A stretch of 64,000 nucleotides of DNA from Pseudochrobactrum sp. sp1633 (GCF_030376605.1 NZ_JARRAE010000007.1:1-64000); one strand, 5' to 3'; shown: positions 39,735 to 48,499, numbered from the stretch's first letter. A program made the numbers and translations. The notes: generated by a model from the letters alone, not told the origin.

Positions 39735-40559
39735 TCAGCCCGCAACCGCTACTAATGAGGTAGCGGGCTGAGCAATAACTCGCTCATCCATAAACGGCTC
39801 AATGCAGATATGGTTTGGCTTGTTGATCGTGACAAAGCTGTTGCGCGGCACAGCCATCCAGTTCTCCGCAACACCGTCCAGCGGTTCGGAAACCACGCAG
39901 ACCCCCGTTGAGGATGCCATTTTCGCTGTATAGAGCGTCGGCGCATGCGCATCACTCGCATAGCGCACCGCAAACAGCGAATGGCCGTCTGAAAATGCTG
40001 CTGTCAGCCGGATAAAAGGCGGCACATGAGCGGCCTCCGCCGTTTCATAAATCGCTTCAACAGTGCGCTTCAAAGCAGCCGCCGGATCATTATCCAACCC
40101 GAAATGCAGCATCAGCAGGAAAAACAGTTCTGAATCCGTTGAGCCGGACTTATGCGCATAAAGCGTGTCCGGCAGCAGGCTTTCCAAACGGCGGCGCAGA
40201 CGGTCAAAATTGCCGATCTGACCATTATGCATAAAGCTCCAGCGCTGAAAAACAAACGGATGACAATTGGCACGGCTGGTTTCACCGCCTGTCGATGCAC
40301 GCACATGCGCCAAAAACAGGCGGGAATTGATCTGGCGGGCAAGACTGCGCAAATTCTGATCAGACCAGGCAGGCAGAAGATCACGGTATAATCCCGGCTC
40401 CTCCCGCGTTCCGTACCAGGCCACCCCGAAACCATCGCCATTGGTCGCGGTTTTCGCCTCAGTCGCATGATGGCTCTGTGCGATCAGCGAATGACAAGGC
40501 GAAGTGATGATGTCTTCAAGATAAAGATCTGATCCGAAATACGCAGCCCAGCGGCACAT
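39735..40559 (-). CDS. Class II glutamine amidotransferase (YafJ/EgtC-like)
   Basis: 274 residues from ATG 40559, giving the N-terminal M-C-R-W in which Cys2 is the Ntn nucleophile after methionine removal; upstream codons to 40601 would bury this cysteine, so they are rejected. GDGFGVAWYG, LFLAHVRASTGG and MHNGQIGNFDRLRR are the classic GATase II blocks. It lacks a synthase domain, so it would need a partner or act as a hydrolase. No EgtB or EgtD gene is nearby, so a role in ergothioneine synthesis is not supported. It converges with mbfA. Confidence 0.93.
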   Translation of the reverse strand: MCRWAAYFGSDLYLEDIITSPCHSLIAQSHHATEAKTATNGDGFGVAWYGTREEPGLYRDLLPAWSDQNLRSLARQINSRLFLAHVRASTGGETSRANCHPFVFQRWSFMHNGQIGNFDRLRRRLESLLPDTLYAHKSGSTDSELFFLLMLHFGLDNDPAAALKRTVEAIYETAEAAHVPPFIRLTAAFSDGHSLFAVRYASDAHAPTLYTAKMASSTGVCVVSEPLDGVAENWMAVPRNSFVTINKPNHICIEPFMDERVIAQPATSLVAVAG

Positions 40560-40655
40560 GAAAAACACTCTGACAAGTGAGTGAAAAACCGTGACCAGCA
40601 ACCATCAGACTGCCGCTCACAAACACCGATCTTTCACCAACATAGTTAATAATTC

Positions 40656-40874
40656 CTATTCAGCCGCGCGCTTATGGGTTTTAGCATAGAGCTTTGCGAC
40701 AATAGTGCTGGCTGTTTTGTCAAATAAAAATGGCAAAATTGCATGAACCAAAGCCGCAAAAGCAGCAGCAAAAAGTGTGAATGAAAATTTGCCTGCAAAG
40801 GCCATATGCTGAAAATAGGTTTCGTTCACAGAAGCAGGATGCTCGGTAAACAGGCGTGAAATTTTGGTTTGCAT
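40656..40874 (-). CDS. DUF6356 family small membrane protein
   Basis: 72 residues from ATG 40874 with GGGGA five bases upstream. RLFTEHPASVNETYFQHMAFAGKFSF followed by one hydrophobic segment (about 32-52, ALVHAILPFLF) matches the small alphaproteobacterial family I know as DUF6356. Function unknown. It diverges from the Lrp-type regulator gene, 129 bases away, which might control it. Confidence 0.85.
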   Translation of the reverse strand: MQTKISRLFTEHPASVNETYFQHMAFAGKFSFTLFAAAFAALVHAILPFLFDKTASTIVAKLYAKTHKRAAE

Positions 40875-41003
40875 GAGATTCCCCGTTATAAAATTTAAAA
40901 AATGCAGCACTCTGCAATCAGATAAGAATAATAACACTGCCCAATGCGCAATTCGTCTCAAAAAATCCTTGATAATAGTTACCTTTGAGACAAATATCCC
41001 ATC

Positions 41004-41468
41004 ATGACCCATAATATAGACGAAACAGACCGCCGCATCCTTCAGGAACTGCAGAAAGATGCCACCCTCTCGGTTGATGCACTCTCCGCACGCATTCACC
41101 TGTCACGCAATGCGTGCTGGCGGCGGTTGAAGCGACTGGAAGATGACGGCATTCTCAAGGGACGGGTGGCACTGGTCGATGCGGATAAGCTCGGCCTCGG
41201 CCTCACTGTGTTCATGCTGATCAGAACCAGCAACCATGACCCCAAATGGCTGGAGCAATTTCGCGCAGCCGTTACCTCGCTGACAGAGGTTGTCGGTGTC
41301 TACCGTATGAGCGGTGATCTGGACTATATTATCCGCGCCCGTATTGAGGATATGAAAGCCTATGACAGGCTTTATCAGAAACTGATAACCCGAGTACCGC
41401 TATCTGATGTGTCTGCATCATTCGTGATGGAGGAAATCAAGGATACAACAGAAATTCCGCTTTTCTGA
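41004..41468 (+). CDS. Lrp/AsnC family transcriptional regulator
   Basis: 154 residues: N-terminal winged helix (IDETDRRILQELQKDATLSVDAL, then SRNACWRRLKRLEDDGIL) and C-terminal RAM ligand-binding domain ending SFVMEEIKDTTEIPLF. Such proteins sense amino acids. No strong ribosome-binding site is visible before the ATG. Divergent from the DUF6356 gene; possible targets not evident. Confidence 0.94.
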   Translation: MTHNIDETDRRILQELQKDATLSVDALSARIHLSRNACWRRLKRLEDDGILKGRVALVDADKLGLGLTVFMLIRTSNHDPKWLEQFRAAVTSLTEVVGVYRMSGDLDYIIRARIEDMKAYDRLYQKLITRVPLSDVSASFVMEEIKDTTEIPLF

Positions 41469-41587
41469 TTTGCAGAACTGCCGATCTGAACAATTAAATT
41501 TCCTTCGTGAAACTATGCTCTCTTTCAAAATCGCCCTCAATATGTTTAGTGCTCATCAAATCATTATATGTTTGAAAAGGGTTCATC

Positions 41588-42070
41588 ATGTCAGCCAATT
41601 CCTCTTCATCATCCAGCCATCCGAAGCTCGGAATTGTCCGTCTTGACCATGCTGAAGGGCTTGACCTTCCGGCCTATGAAACCTCAGGCTCGGCAGGCAT
41701 TGATCTGCGCGCAGCTGTGCCGGAAGACCGCCAGATCGTTCTGTTGCCGGGTCGCCGCACTCTGGTGCCGACCGGTCTGATCTTTGAACTGGAAGAAGGT
41801 TATGAAGCGCAGATCCGTCCGCGCTCTGGTCTGGCTTTTAAAAACGGCATCACCTGCCTGAATACACCGGGTACAATCGACAGCGACTATCGCGGCGAAG
41901 TTAAAGTGCTGCTGATCAATCTGGGTGATGATGATTTCCGCATTGAGCGCGGTATGCGCATTGCACAGGCAGTGATTTCTCCTGTTGTGCAGGTCAAAAT
42001 CGAAGAACGGTCAGAAGTCGGCGAAACCGAGCGCGGTGCCGGTGGTTTTGGCTCAACCGGCCATAAATAA
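41588..42070 (+). CDS. dut: Deoxyuridine 5'-triphosphate nucleotidohydrolase
   Basis: A 160-residue trimeric dUTPase. The five motifs are present: [48 protein letters not shown] and the C-terminal [11 protein letters not shown]-loop-like arm. It keeps uracil out of DNA. AAGGG lies seven bases before the ATG. Followed by a strong terminator. Confidence 0.98.
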   Translation: MSANSSSSSSHPKLGIVRLDHAEGLDLPAYETSGSAGIDLRAAVPEDRQIVLLPGRRTLVPTGLIFELEEGYEAQIRPRSGLAFKNGITCLNTPGTIDSDYRGEVKVLLINLGDDDFRIERGMRIAQAVISPVVQVKIEERSEVGETERGAGGFGSTGHK

Positions 42071-42091
42071 GATTGCTGTAAAGCTGAAATT

Positions 42092-42126
42092 AAAAAGCCC
42101 CGCATGATCATCATGCGGGGCTTTTT
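42092..42126. terminator. dut terminator
   Basis: AAAAAGCCCCGCATGA and TCATGCGGGGCTTTTT are perfect 16-base arms with a three-base loop; active on either strand. Confidence 0.93.
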
Positions 42127-42182
42127 ATATGATCAGAGCATTTTGAGTTAACCGCATCAGCCCACATCGAAGGCGATAGCTC

Positions 42183-42332
42183 TAGAGCATTTCCAGTATA
42201 TCTTGGATCATAGGAAATGCTTTATCTATTTGTTTTTACGCATATCTTATCTGATCGAAGCGGGATTTAGAAATCAGTCCTGTGGACTGATTTCCCCGCG
42301 AAGGCGGTTCCCGCTTTTCGGGATATGCTCTA
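42183..42332. repeat. Dispersed palindromic repeat, 150-bp unit
   Basis: TAGAGCAT at the left and ATGCTCTA at the right are inverted ends. Inside are GCATTTCC...GGAAATGC and AGAAATCAGTCC...GGACTGATTT hairpins and a GCGGG..CCCGC pair. The right two thirds align with 38047-38155, and the AGAGCATTTCC end resembles the element at 15806. It lies between dut and tonB. Confidence 0.85.
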
Positions 42333-43259
42333 ATTGAATCTAAACGGCACCTGAAACGGAATACGTGCCGCAGCCATTGCAGGTGGCGGCGCAGGAACCG
42401 GAGAGGCCGCCTTAACGGCACTCAAAGCAGCCTGATCGACCTGCGAATTTCCTGATGTTCCTGAAATACGGGCAGACAGCACATTTCCTGAAGCATCAAT
42501 AACAAACGCAATCTGCACAATGCCTTTATCCGCGCGGCCAAGCTTGCGTTGAGCCGTACGCTTCTTGCGTTCAAGATGCGCCTGAACTTTCGACTGCCAT
42601 TTCGCAGAGCTGACACCGGCAGAAGCCGAGCTTTGACGATTGGCATTTGCTGCAACGCGGGAGGAATTCTGCGCATTAATCTGCGGCGCAGAGGCTGCCT
42701 GTGTCTGCTCTGCCTTCACAGTCTTTTTTGACTTCTCTTTAGGCTTCGGCTTTTCTATCGGCTTCTCAGGCTTAGGTTCTTTTTTCTCGATCTTTGGCTT
42801 TTCAACAACCTTCGGCAATACCACCTCAGGTTTCGGCGCTTCCGCCACTTCAGGCACGATCTCTTCTATCGGCTCAGCCTCGGCAACCTCTTCAGGTTCC
42901 TCCACTGGCTCTTCCGGCTTAACCTCTTCAACCTGCTCCACCGGTTTTTCCGGCTCAACTTCCGCTTCATCAGGGGTCTGTGAGGCTTCCGCTGACGGAG
43001 CAACAGAATCCTGCTCCACTTCCGGTGCCTGTGGCATCGGGTCGAGTTCCATCATGATCGCCGCAGGCGGTTCACCATCCGGCACCTGTTCCGGCACTGC
43101 CGCATGCAGTGCATAGGCACCGGCTGCATGCACCATCAAAACAGCCGCACCGGCACCAAGCCAGCGCACCATATCTTTCCAGACACCGGAGGACGGCTCA
43201 ACTGCGGAACCGTTTTTCATGCCCCGAACCGGAGGGTGATCAATCGGTAAGTTTTTCAC
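42330..43259 (-). CDS. tonB: Energy transducer TonB
   Basis: 309 residues: one N-terminal membrane segment (about 30-52, WLGAGAAVLMVHAAGAYAL), a long periplasmic P/E/K-rich spacer, and a C-terminal TonB domain (GIVQIAFVIDASGNVLSARISG ... FQVPFRFN). It passes proton-motive energy from ExbBD to outer-membrane receptors, mainly for iron chelates. GTG start with AGGAG eight bases upstream, three bases after exbD. Last gene of exbB-exbD-tonB. Confidence 0.95.
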   Translation of the reverse strand: MKNLPIDHPPVRGMKNGSAVEPSSGVWKDMVRWLGAGAAVLMVHAAGAYALHAAVPEQVPDGEPPAAIMMELDPMPQAPEVEQDSVAPSAEASQTPDEAEVEPEKPVEQVEEVKPEEPVEEPEEVAEAEPIEEIVPEVAEAPKPEVVLPKVVEKPKIEKKEPKPEKPIEKPKPKEKSKKTVKAEQTQAASAPQINAQNSSRVAANANRQSSASAGVSSAKWQSKVQAHLERKKRTAQRKLGRADKGIVQIAFVIDASGNVLSARISGTSGNSQVDQAALSAVKAASPVPAPPPAMAAARIPFQVPFRFN

Positions 43260-43262
43260 GCC

Positions 43263-43769
43263 TCAGTCTCCTGATCCCGCAGGCTGCCCCGATGCCGGTG
43301 GCATCGTTGCGGGAGCACCGCTTGTATCAATGCCGGTTGCGCCATTCGCGCCGAGTGTTTCCAGCCCGACCAGAGCAATTTTGAGATAACCTGCCTCACG
43401 CAGCAGGTTCATCACATTCATCAACTCGCCATAACCGACAGTCTTGTCAGCACGCAGAAAAATGCGTGTATCTTTATTGCCTTGCGCCAGACGATCCAGC
43501 GTTGGTGCCAGCAAATCACGGTTCACCGCATCATTGCCAAGGCTGATACTGAGATCATCTTTTAGCGTCAGATAAACCGGTTTATCCGGGCGTGGCTGCG
43601 GGGTTGCACTTGCCGCAGGTAAATCAACATTAATATCAACAGTCGCCAGAGGGGCTGCCACCATGAAGATAATCAAAAGCACCAGCATAACGTCGATAAA
43701 CGGCGTTACGTTGATTTCATGGCTTTCCTGTAGTTCATCACCGGCATCTTCACGCAAACGGCTGCCCAT
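43263..43769 (-). CDS. exbD: Biopolymer transport protein ExbD
   Basis: 168 residues with a single N-terminal membrane segment (INVTPFIDVMLVLLIIFMVAAP) holding the essential Asp of the proton path, then a periplasmic domain. The C-terminus is a Gly/Ala/Pro-rich tail. GGAG of its ribosome-binding site overlaps the exbB stop codon, so expression is coupled. Confidence 0.96.
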   Translation of the reverse strand: MGSRLREDAGDELQESHEINVTPFIDVMLVLLIIFMVAAPLATVDINVDLPAASATPQPRPDKPVYLTLKDDLSISLGNDAVNRDLLAPTLDRLAQGNKDTRIFLRADKTVGYGELMNVMNLLREAGYLKIALVGLETLGANGATGIDTSGAPATMPPASGQPAGSGD

Positions 43770-43774
43770 ATCGC

Positions 43775-44938
43775 TTACTCCGCTGCTTTTGTCACTGAAA
43801 CAGTCTGAGCCGGATTTTGACGGGCAGCCTGTTTCTGAACGAGGTCACGCGCAGCGCGGATATCAAGATCGCGGCTGACAAGACGCTCAACACCGGCACC
43901 CACATCGGCCAGCAGATGGCGATAGGATGTAACCGAGCGTGCAAAGATGTTATAGATAATAACGGCAGGAATAGCGGCAACAAGGCCGATAGCGGTTGCC
44001 AGCAGCGCCTCGGCGATACCAGGTGCCACAACGGCAAGATTGGTTGTCTGCGCTTCAGAAATCCCGATAAAGGAATTCATAATCCCCCAGACGGTTCCGA
44101 ACAGACCAACAAACGGGGCAACCGAACCGATGGTTGCAAGAATACCGGTGCCTTTGGCAAGACGGCGTCCTGCACCGGCTTCAATACGGCTGAGACGCGA
44201 GGAAACACGCTCTTTGAGCCCTTCCCCGCCGACATAAGCGGCAGCAGAGGCAGACTGCGAAACTTCTTCCTGAGCCGCCCGAACGAGATGCGCTCCGGGA
44301 CCACGGGTTTTCTCCAGAGCCTGCACAGCGGTAGCCAGATTGTCGGCATGCGACACTTCTTTCAGCGCGCGGCGGGCACGGCTGCGTGCACCGGCAATTT
44401 CAAGCGACTTTGCCAGCCATACTGTCCATGTTGCCAAGGAGGCAATGGCAAGGCCGATCATCACAGCTTTAACAACCCAGTCCGCCGCCATGAACATGCC
44501 CCACGGGGAAAGGTCATGCGGAATCTGCAAGCCGTTGTCAGCCGTGCGCATCGGTGTGGCAGCAGCAGGTTGTGACTGGTCGTTCTTCGGCGCAAGCGTA
44601 ACAGGCTGCGCTTCGGATGGTGTTTGTGAAGGCTGTGCGACCGGAGCAGGCTGAGTTGTCTGCGGTGTCTGAACCGGCTGTGACGGTGTGGTAGTGGCAG
44701 GCGCTGTCTGCGGTGCAGTTGGCTGCGTTACCGGAGCCTGCGTTTCCTGTGTTGGTTGTACCGCTTGCGGAGCAGGTTGTTGCGGCTGCGCTTCCTGTGC
44801 CATCGCTGGTGCAAAAGGCATCAATACACTATTACCAGCCAGAATTGCTGCAACTATGAATGCTGACAATCCCGCTTTAAAAGGGTTTGCTGACTTTGAT
44901 ACTGCCTTAACCACCGCTACGACCTCACTGCATTTCAT
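43775..44938 (-). CDS. exbB: Biopolymer transport protein ExbB with Q/P/T-rich extension
   Basis: About 387 residues. A signal-peptide-like segment (ending MPFAPAMAQ) is followed by a roughly 90-residue Q/P/T/A-rich stretch, then the MotA/TolQ/ExbB core with three membrane helices; [25 protein letters not shown] is the conserved part of helix 2. The start is uncertain: ATG 44938 lacks a ribosome-binding site, whereas GTG 44914 has GAGG eight bases upstream and still leaves a full signal peptide. Longer frames to 45061 are unlikely because they lack a site. Leads the iron-uptake energising operon. Confidence 0.92.
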   Translation of the reverse strand: MKCSEVVAVVKAVSKSANPFKAGLSAFIVAAILAGNSVLMPFAPAMAQEAQPQQPAPQAVQPTQETQAPVTQPTAPQTAPATTTPSQPVQTPQTTQPAPVAQPSQTPSEAQPVTLAPKNDQSQPAAATPMRTADNGLQIPHDLSPWGMFMAADWVVKAVMIGLAIASLATWTVWLAKSLEIAGARSRARRALKEVSHADNLATAVQALEKTRGPGAHLVRAAQEEVSQSASAAAYVGGEGLKERVSSRLSRIEAGAGRRLAKGTGILATIGSVAPFVGLFGTVWGIMNSFIGISEAQTTNLAVVAPGIAEALLATAIGLVAAIPAVIIYNIFARSVTSYRHLLADVGAGVERLVSRDLDIRAARDLVQKQAARQNPAQTVSVTKAAE

Positions 44939-45059
44939 TATCAGGGACAGTGCGGCCAATGCTTTTCCAGCCTGTGCAGAGTAAAATCTGCCCCACGATT
45001 GCGTGGTTTTGCTGAAATGACCCAGCGACTGCCTTTTCGGGTTCTGCAATACAACCATC

Positions 45060-45084
45060 AAACATGACTACGCAAGTCATGTTT
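45060..45084. promoter_or_regulatory. Perfect inverted repeat in the exbB leader
   Basis: AAACATGACT and AGTCATGTTT are 10-bp arms around ACGCA. The inner part fits TGA-N9-TCA, the loose pattern of the RirA iron-responsive operator, but a hairpin in the leader mRNA is an equally good reading. Confidence 0.55.
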
Positions 45085-45241
45085 TTAAAAAACCCGTCAT
45101 TCTGGTGTTATTTGGCCGGAAACCGGAACTTATTCACCAAAAGAAGTATTCCATACAGCGGCAAAACAATAATCGCGGCCATAATATACTTGTGAGCGCG
45201 GCTACAGCTCCGGTGAGTCGCCCCCAACCAATGCAGTTATG

Positions 45242-45270
45242 ATTATAAGCATAAAATCATAACATGACAA
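45242..45270 (-). promoter_or_regulatory. Sigma-70 promoter of exbB with overlapping dyad
   Basis: On the minus strand TTGTCA (45265-45270), 17 bases, TATAAT (45242-45247): close to consensus. A dyad TTATGATT (45237-45244) / AATCATAA (45255-45262) covers the minus-10 and spacer, a natural place for an iron-dependent repressor. Confidence 0.75.
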
Positions 45271-45327
45271 TTTTAAACAAGTTTGTCAGTTTTATCCGGC
45301 TTTTGCCCATTATAACAAGACTGACAA

Positions 45328-45352
45328 GGAACAATCATAAACCTGACGCATT
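45328..45352 (+). promoter_or_regulatory. Possible EcfG promoter, degenerate minus-10
   Basis: GGAAC (45328-45332), 17 bases, ATT (45350-45352). Same geometry as the three good EcfG promoters of this window but with ATT in place of GTT. It lies 69 bases before the small gene at 45421. Confidence 0.4.
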
Positions 45353-45420
45353 AAAGCCGCATAGAGTAGCGCATATCATTATTGACCGATGACAATGTCA
45401 TAATGCTCCGGAGACAGTAG

Positions 45421-45579
45421 ATGATGCACAAAGATATGCAGACCATTGAAACTGCCGCCCACACTGCCGTAGCGGGTGCCTACGAACCGGCACAACAGGA
45501 AACAGCTGTTTTACGCGCCGGTTTCTATGTGACCGCGGGTTGCATCATGATTGCAGCACTCATTCTGATGATTGCCTGA
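45421..45579 (+). CDS. 52-residue single-span membrane protein
   Basis: A short gene with a good GGAG seven bases before ATGATG. The product has a polar N-terminal half (about 1-32) and one C-terminal membrane helix (about 33-52, VTAGCIMIAALILMIA), the layout of a tail-anchored small protein. I do not recognise the family. Its position upstream of the EcfG-controlled DUF883 gene and a degenerate EcfG promoter suggest a stress-linked envelope protein (inference). Confidence 0.65.
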   Translation: MMHKDMQTIETAAHTAVAGAYEPAQQETAVLRAGFYVTAGCIMIAALILMIA

Positions 45580-45730
45580 CTAACGAGCACCTTCACATAT
45601 ATTCAATAACAGACGGCACAAACCCGCTCTGCCTGTCATCTTTGCACTTTTTGCACAGATCCGGCCACGAATTAACCTTGGCTGACGAATATCCGCGTGC
45701 GCCGCAATGCAGCTCTGGCGATAGTTTTGC

Positions 45731-45755
45731 GGAACCATTACCCTGAAGAGACGTT
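45731..45755 (+). promoter_or_regulatory. EcfG promoter of the DUF883 gene
   Basis: GGAAC (45731-45735), 17 bases, GTT (45753-45755), with C before the GTT: exact general-stress promoter of Alphaproteobacteria. The start codon lies 58 bases further on. Confidence 0.85.
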
Positions 45756-45813
45756 ACATTTCTGTACCGACATCAAATCTATGATTTACTGAACCAAGCT
45801 TCCGGAGGCATTA

Positions 45814-46143
45814 ATGGCTCGTGATACTAAAATCGTAAATGACGCTCAGGATGACAGCACGGCAGAATTGCAGGCGCAAATTGCTCAGCTCAAGGAAGAT
45901 ATTGCATCCATTGCGGCAACGCTGACAGAAATGGGCTCACGAAAAATCAATCAGGTCAAACAAGACGCTGCTGATGCCTATAATGATGTTTATGAGCAAG
46001 GTGAGGATGTTTTCAGCTCGCTCAAAGACAATGCATGTTCGCTCGAAGAGCAGGTTACAGATTATGTATATGAGCGTCCGATTACCTCGCTCGCTCTGGC
46101 GGCCGCCTTTGGCTACCTTGCCGCAGCCCTGACACGGCGCTGA
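45814..46143 (+). CDS. DUF883 / ElaB-YqjD family protein
   Basis: 109 residues: a long coiled-coil-prone N-terminal part (about 18-85) and a C-terminal membrane helix with ERPITSLALAAAFGYLAA, the DUF883 signature. E. coli relatives ElaB and YqjD anchor ribosomes to the membrane in stationary phase. GGAGG precedes the ATG. Behind an EcfG promoter and overlapping in organisation with the next gene, as yqjD-yqjE are in E. coli. Confidence 0.92.
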   Translation: MARDTKIVNDAQDDSTAELQAQIAQLKEDIASIAATLTEMGSRKINQVKQDAADAYNDVYEQGEDVFSSLKDNACSLEEQVTDYVYERPITSLALAAAFGYLAAALTRR

Positions 46144-46144
46144 T

Positions 46145-46609
46145 ATGCTGAAACTTTTCACACCAGTCATATCCGCCATTGTCGGCAGTGAAGTGCAGGC
46201 CGTAACGCAGCGTGCCAAACGCAGCGCCATTCTCTACACGATTATGGCGCTGGCATTGCTCACAGGTGCGTTTTTTCTGCTCATTGCAGTCTTTTTCTTT
46301 CTGATGATGAAGTTTGGCCTGATCATCAGCGCTTTGATTATAACGACTGCCTGTGTGGCGGTGGCAATCATTGCCTATATCGTCAACCGCATCATGGACA
46401 AAGCTGAAAAGCGCCGTCTGGAGCAAAGACGCGCCGCAATTGATACCAATGCAGCGCTGAGTGCCGCAGCGGTAGCGGCAGTACCGGTGCTTCTAAAAAA
46501 ACCACTCCTGACTATTGCGGTGCCGCTTGCCGGACTGATCGCCGTATCTTTGCTGTCACAGAAGAAAAAGCCTGAAGGCCCAAAAGGGAATACCAAAAAA
46601 CAAGACTAA
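46145..46609 (+). CDS. YqjE/holin-X-like small membrane protein
   Basis: 154 residues with two adjacent long membrane helices (about 30-57 and 60-83) and a third hydrophobic stretch near 118-140, ending in a Lys/Gly/Pro-rich tail. Resembles the Actinobacterial holin-X/YqjE proteins that accompany DUF883 genes. It starts one base past the preceding stop codon with no Shine-Dalgarno sequence, so it depends on coupling. The 'phage holin' label often given is misleading; there is no prophage here. Confidence 0.8.
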   Translation: MLKLFTPVISAIVGSEVQAVTQRAKRSAILYTIMALALLTGAFFLLIAVFFFLMMKFGLIISALIITTACVAVAIIAYIVNRIMDKAEKRRLEQRRAAIDTNAALSAAAVAAVPVLLKKPLLTIAVPLAGLIAVSLLSQKKKPEGPKGNTKKQD

Positions 46610-46647
46610 ATCTGACCGCTCTGCAAAGTTCAGTTCAACCAAAGCCC

Positions 46648-46708
46648 TAAAGCATTTCGCAGTCAAATTGCCTCATTTGACGAGCACGATAATGCAAAAC
46701 GCTCTAAG
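46648..46708. repeat. Dispersed AAAGCATTTCGC element
   Basis: TAAAGCATTTCGC followed by TCAAAT...ATTTGA arms and a right end ACGCTCTA; related to 10583-10622. It lies in the leader of the next gene, a few bases before its ribosome-binding site. Confidence 0.6.
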
Positions 46709-46718
46709 GAGAACATCA

Positions 46719-46955
46719 ATGACCAGCGCGACAAAAGCACAACTCGCAGAAATCCTCGCAGATATGTCTCTGACCAATCTGGATAAATCTGCTGCTGTAC
46801 TGAAACTTCAGGAAGATGCGCGCGATCTTCAGCGCGCTGCAACTGAAGGCGGCATGGATCCTGATGACGGACTCAATAAGGATCTGCGAGAAATAGAGCT
46901 TGCATTGGAAAAGCTCGGCGTCACCCCGGATCATACCGGCGCAGCCACATTGTAA
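46719..46955 (+). CDS. 78-residue hypothetical protein
   Basis: Starts at ATG 46719 behind AAGGAG; longer readings run into the repeat. Soluble, acidic and helical (MTSATKAQLAEILADMSL), with no cysteines and no membrane segment. Not recognised. Its neighbours are stress-related, but no EcfG promoter is visible directly upstream. Confidence 0.8.
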   Translation: MTSATKAQLAEILADMSLTNLDKSAAVLKLQEDARDLQRAATEGGMDPDDGLNKDLREIELALEKLGVTPDHTGAATL

Positions 46956-46959
46956 TCCT

Positions 46960-46997
46960 GCCCAACACCGTGCGGAAAAATCCGTGCGGTGTTTTCT
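46960..46997 (+). terminator. Terminator after the 78-residue protein gene
   Basis: AACACCG...CGGTGTT arms with G-U and inner CGGA/TCCG pairs around AAAA, followed by TTTTC. Confidence 0.75.
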
Positions 46998-47920
46998 CAG
47001 ACCGGACTGATATCCGTGTCTTTTCTTAAAGGCGCGAGCACTTTGAGGGCTGCCGGATGAATGCGGATATCAAGCTCCTTGGGCAAAGGCAGCAACTCTC
47101 CATCGAGCGACATATATTTATGCGGTTTATGATTGAGCATCTTCAGCTGCACTGAACGGGCATGTTCCTCTGCAATCGCCAGATTACTGCGCCATTGCCC
47201 GCGCAAAATATCCCAGAACAATTTGATCATACCGCTGACAGGTAAAGGCTTTGCCAGATAAAAACCCAGATGACCGGTCTGCACATCCGGCGCCACAGGC
47301 AGTGCACTATCTCCATAGGGATTATTGGAAACGGCGATGGCTGAAAAAACGCCTCGTATCTGTTTACCGTCAATAATCGCTTCCGCTTTTATACGCGGTA
47401 CATTTGTAAGCAATTGTCCCATAGCGCGAAAATTGGCCCAGATTTTACCTAAGCGTGATGCGTAGCTGTATTTTTCCCGATGTTTTACCAGCATCGGATG
47501 CAGCCCCACCGCCACCTGATGCACAAAAGCCTGCCCGTTACAGGTGCCGATATCAACGGCATGGATTTCAGCCTGAGCCAAGGCCTCAGCGGCTGCTGTA
47601 ATATTTTGCGGAATATTCAGGGAGCGGGCAAACAGGTTCATTGTACCGGCCGGCAAAACACCCAAAACCCTGTTATTTTGCCAGGCGAATGCGGCAGCTG
47701 TGGAAATTGTGCCGTCACCGCCGCCAGCCAGCAGCACATCACAAGAACTGTCTTCAGCGGCTTCCTGCAAAGCTGCAACAATACCATCACCATCCGTCAA
47801 AACATATTTCAGACTATGTCCGCGGGCTTCAAAAGCCGTTGTTGCGTCAGCAATAAACGCATCCATATCAGTTGTACGTAAAGTACCGCTCTGGCTGTTT
47901 AAGACGGCAATAATCCGCAA
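46997..47920 (-). CDS. Diacylglycerol kinase family lipid kinase
   Basis: 307 residues with the DAGK catalytic motif GGGDGTISTAA (about 66-76) and the downstream GTMNLFARSLNIP block, as in YegS/BmrU-type lipid kinases. Likely phosphorylates a membrane lipid. TTG start with GGAG six bases upstream. It follows ecfG on the same strand after 25 bases, so it may be co-transcribed with nepR-ecfG. Confidence 0.9.
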   Translation of the reverse strand: MRIIAVLNSQSGTLRTTDMDAFIADATTAFEARGHSLKYVLTDGDGIVAALQEAAEDSSCDVLLAGGGDGTISTAAAFAWQNNRVLGVLPAGTMNLFARSLNIPQNITAAAEALAQAEIHAVDIGTCNGQAFVHQVAVGLHPMLVKHREKYSYASRLGKIWANFRAMGQLLTNVPRIKAEAIIDGKQIRGVFSAIAVSNNPYGDSALPVAPDVQTGHLGFYLAKPLPVSGMIKLFWDILRGQWRSNLAIAEEHARSVQLKMLNHKPHKYMSLDGELLPLPKELDIRIHPAALKVLAPLRKDTDISPV

Positions 47921-47945
47921 AGAGATCTCCGCAAGCGTAAATTCA

Positions 47946-48494
47946 CTAAAATGACCGCAGGGTCACCTGCGAGGATTCTCCGTCAGGACCGTAATCAGAG
48001 TTCCCTTTAACATCCAGCAATTCCTGCAACCGCACGCGTGCACGGCTGACACGACTTTTAATGGTGCCCACCGCACATTCACAAATCTCCGCAGCCTCTT
48101 CATAGGAGAAACCGGATGCGCCGATCAGAATAATGGCTTCGCGCTGGTCATCAGGCAGCTCATTGAGTGCCTTGCGAAAATCCTGCAAATCGAGTGATCC
48201 GTATTGTGACGGATGTACCGCAAGACGTTCGGTGTAAAATCCGTCAGAATCCTGAATTTCACGGCCGCGCTTGCGCATCTGGCTGTAAAATTCATTGCGC
48301 AGAATGGTGAACAACCATGCTTTGATATTGGTACCCATTTCAAAGCTGTCGCGCTTGCCCCACGCTTTCATAATCGTGTCCTGCACCAGATCATCAGCTT
48401 TATCCTGCTGACCTGATAAAGACACCGCAAAAGCCCGCAGACCCGGTAAGGCCGCAAGCATCAGACGCTTGAATTCGTCCCTCTCCTCCGCCAT
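47946..48494 (-). CDS. ecfG: General stress response ECF sigma factor EcfG
   Basis: 182 residues of the ECF15 type: sigma region 2 at about 12-80 (QQDKADDLVQDTIMKAW) and region 4 at about 108-165 (ALNELPDDQREAIILIGASGFSYEEAAEICECAVGTIKSRVSRAR). It directs RNA polymerase to GGAAC-N16/17-GTT promoters, several of which surround it. It is held by NepR until PhyR is phosphorylated. It starts five bases after nepR, the family's canonical arrangement; called rpoE1 in Brucella. Confidence 0.96.
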   Translation of the reverse strand: MAEERDEFKRLMLAALPGLRAFAVSLSGQQDKADDLVQDTIMKAWGKRDSFEMGTNIKAWLFTILRNEFYSQMRKRGREIQDSDGFYTERLAVHPSQYGSLDLQDFRKALNELPDDQREAIILIGASGFSYEEAAEICECAVGTIKSRVSRARVRLQELLDVKGNSDYGPDGESSQVTLRSF

Positions 48495-48499
48495 TCCTC

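Larger units (their letters stand above)
44939..45420. other. Divergent control region of exbB and a small membrane-protein gene
   Basis: No additional gene is supported in these 482 bases. They contain the exbB promoter, an inverted repeat in the exbB leader, and a possible EcfG promoter for the small gene at 45421; each is listed separately. Confidence 0.5.

Noticed and set aside
39735-40559. Class II amidotransferase considered as EgtC of ergothioneine synthesis
   Set aside because: No EgtB or EgtD gene is adjacent; only the general fold is supported.
46145-46609. Holin-like protein taken as a sign of a prophage
   Set aside because: No other phage gene is near, and the pairing with a DUF883 gene behind an EcfG promoter fits a stress-related membrane protein.
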